Assembly (NCBI GenBank): GCA_001803815.1
Contig: MHEL01000083.1
Coordinates: 2,816-8,651 of the forward strand
Direction: 5' to 3'
Source of the DNA: Nitrospirae bacterium RBG_19FT_COMBO_42_15
Lineage (GTDB): Bacteria > Nitrospirota > CAKKRA01 > 9FT-COMBO-42-15
Length of the DNA: 5,836 bases
Shown here: positions 4,679 through 5,836 of the stretch, in pieces
Numbering within the stretch: position 1 is the stretch's first letter
Layout of the letters: every line of letters starts with the position of its first letter
Translations under genes and position numbers: made by a program
The notes under the pieces: generated by a model
The model's database searches: none
Seen by the model: the letters and a program-made list of their open reading frames with translations, nothing else
What the model was told of the DNA's origin: nothing

Positions 4679-5836
4679 TCATTTAATTAATACCCTCTTA
4701 TCCCCTACCCTCCTCGTAAACTTCATTGAATCAAAATGCTCAAGCAATGGGACTGCGTATTTCCTTGAGGTGTTTATTATATCCCGAAATTCAGATACAG
4801 TCATCTCTTTTTTTTCTGCAAGGAATCTGCTGACCTTTGCCTTTATATCATCATATACCTTTTTGTGAAAATACATGGAATCATTTATCCTGACAAGCTC
4901 TCCATCCTTCACCATCAAATTTATAACATCCTTTGTCTGCCTGTCATCTATCTTTAATTCCTTTGAAAGCTCCTCCCGCAATGGCGGCTGTGTATTTGCT
5001 TTTAGATATATGCTGATAATCTTCTCCTTTAATGCCTCCTGACCAGAGGCAAGCTGAACCTTAAATTCTGAAAGCCTGAGAAGCTGTTTATCTGCTGCAA
5101 CCTTTCCTGCCTTCTGAAGGCTATTGATAACAAAATTAAAGAGGGTGTCTGATATATTTTTAATGCCTCCTTTAACAACCTCTTTTTCTATACCCTGCTT
5201 TAGCGGATTCTTCTTGTGAAAGTCTCTTAGTAATGAAAGAATCTTTTCATTTATACCTTCTAAAACACCCTTATATATATAAAGCCCCTGACCAATATCA
5301 ATAATCATACCTTTGCCTGCAAGGGCTGCCACAACTACTTTTAAATCTTCTACAGATGTATCTATCCAACCCTTAAGGTCTTTAGCAGCCTTCTCTGATT
5401 TTTCTTTTTTAAAAAAATATAGAACCTTCTCTTCTAAATTACCTTTTTTAAATCCCTCAAGCCCCTTTACAATTGCATTTGCCTCTCTCTTTTTATGCCG
5501 CAGGGCATAAGGGTCAAGCACCTCGCCGCCGCCAATGGTTATCATTGGTGAGTATTGCCTGATTATAAACCTGTCGCCTGAAAGGCATACAACAGGGCTC
5601 TCTAATCTAATCTGGACAACAGCATTCTCACCCTCTTTAAGCTCATCCCTGTCTAATAGATAGACCCTTCCCATTGCCTCTGCTGTGCCTGTATAAAAAC
5701 GGATACGCGTCCTGTTTTTCAACAGCCTCTCAACTACATCGTGAGCCTGCCGAACCGAATCTTTTAATAGATTCAATTCTGTATCAATCATATAAGCAGG
5801 CTGGAGATAATCAGGAAGGGAAACAACATCGCCCCT
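4679..5836 (-). CDS. selB: selenocysteine-specific elongation factor SelB, C-terminal part (5' end outside window)
   Basis: SelB is the GTPase that delivers Sec-tRNA to ribosomes stalled at UGA next to a SECIS hairpin. The window holds 385 residues; the frame is open to the edge (RGDVVSLPDYLQPAYMIDTE), so the ATG at 5791 is internal and not the start. Residues about 35-112 of the fragment are EF-Tu-like domain III (RIRFYTGTAEAMGRVYLL, then SPMITIGGGEVLDP). Residues about 120-385 are the winged-helix region that binds SECIS mRNA, ending with the typical MTVSEFRDIINTSRKYAVPL and EHFDSMKFTRRVGDKR stretches. The GTP-binding domain lies outside the window. The stop is TGA, acceptable without a SECIS. 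selC and selD follow on the same strand. Confidence 0.95.
   Translation of the reverse strand, partial: RGDVVSLPDYLQPAYMIDTELNLLKDSVRQAHDVVERLLKNRTRIRFYTGTAEAMGRVYLLDRDELKEGENAVVQIRLESPVVCLSGDRFIIRQYSPMITIGGGEVLDPYALRHKKREANAIVKGLEGFKKGNLEEKVLYFFKKEKSEKAAKDLKGWIDTSVEDLKVVVAALAGKGMIIDIGQGLYIYKGVLEGINEKILSLLRDFHKKNPLKQGIEKEVVKGGIKNISDTLFNFVINSLQKAGKVAADKQLLRLSEFKVQLASGQEALKEKIISIYLKANTQPPLREELSKELKIDDRQTKDVINLMVKDGELVRINDSMYFHKKVYDDIKAKVSRFLAEKKEMTVSEFRDIINTSRKYAVPLLEHFDSMKFTRRVGDKRVLIK

Noticed and set aside
4668..4681. selB TGA as a selenocysteine codon
   Set aside because: Read-through would add only three residues (Sec-Lys-Leu) before TAA, and the SelB C-terminal motif is complete before the TGA. 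It is a normal stop.
4679..5791. A complete SelB-like gene starting at the ATG at 5791
   Set aside because: The same frame stays open to the window edge and reads as SelB sequence (RGDVVSLPDYLQPAY), and domain III begins right after. The ATG is internal and the gene is cut by the window.

Overview
The window looks like chromosome from a Gram-negative, moderately AT-rich bacterium that decodes UGA as selenocysteine and carries an unusual cytochrome bd-like membrane protein with a c-type cytochrome. That oxidase type resembles proteins known from Nitrospirota and related subsurface or anaerobic lineages; this placement is an inference from gene content and is not firm. Every gene I can support is on the minus strand, so the window reads right to left.

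Right part (5836 to 3347), selenium module: the C-terminal two thirds of selB (Sec-specific elongation factor, 5' end outside the window), then the selenocysteine tRNA (selC, anticodon UCA), then a complete selD (selenide, water dikinase, Cys form). SelD makes selenophosphate, tRNA-Sec carries the amino acid and SelB delivers it to the ribosome. selA is not in the window. Between selB and selC lie a TGCAAAATG-type inverted repeat, a weak promoter candidate and a short hairpin just 5' of the tRNA.

Left part (3290 to 1), respiratory operon: it starts with a near-consensus sigma70-type promoter (TTGACA, 17 bp, TATAAA) about 55 bp after selD, with a tandem copy of the -35 region. Four very small genes follow (38, 49, 46 and 35 codons), each predicted to encode a single-span membrane protein, then a 622-residue CydA-like multi-heme membrane protein, then a c-type cytochrome cut by the window edge. 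The first small gene would start with TTG. Between the first and second lies a 108-bp inverted-repeat element that resembles a MITE. Its end supplies the only visible Shine-Dalgarno-like sequence of the second small gene, and its terminal repeats could hide that sequence in a hairpin.

The most interesting content is the respiratory operon. The CydA-like protein keeps two of the classical heme-ligand histidines and the C-terminal RQxW...DA motif, but it appears to lack the quinol-loop motif and the glutamates matching E. coli E99 and E445. It also has an N-terminal extension of about 84 residues. Together with four tiny membrane proteins and a cytochrome c, this suggests a non-quinol (perhaps cytochrome c-linked) bd-like complex with several undescribed small subunits.
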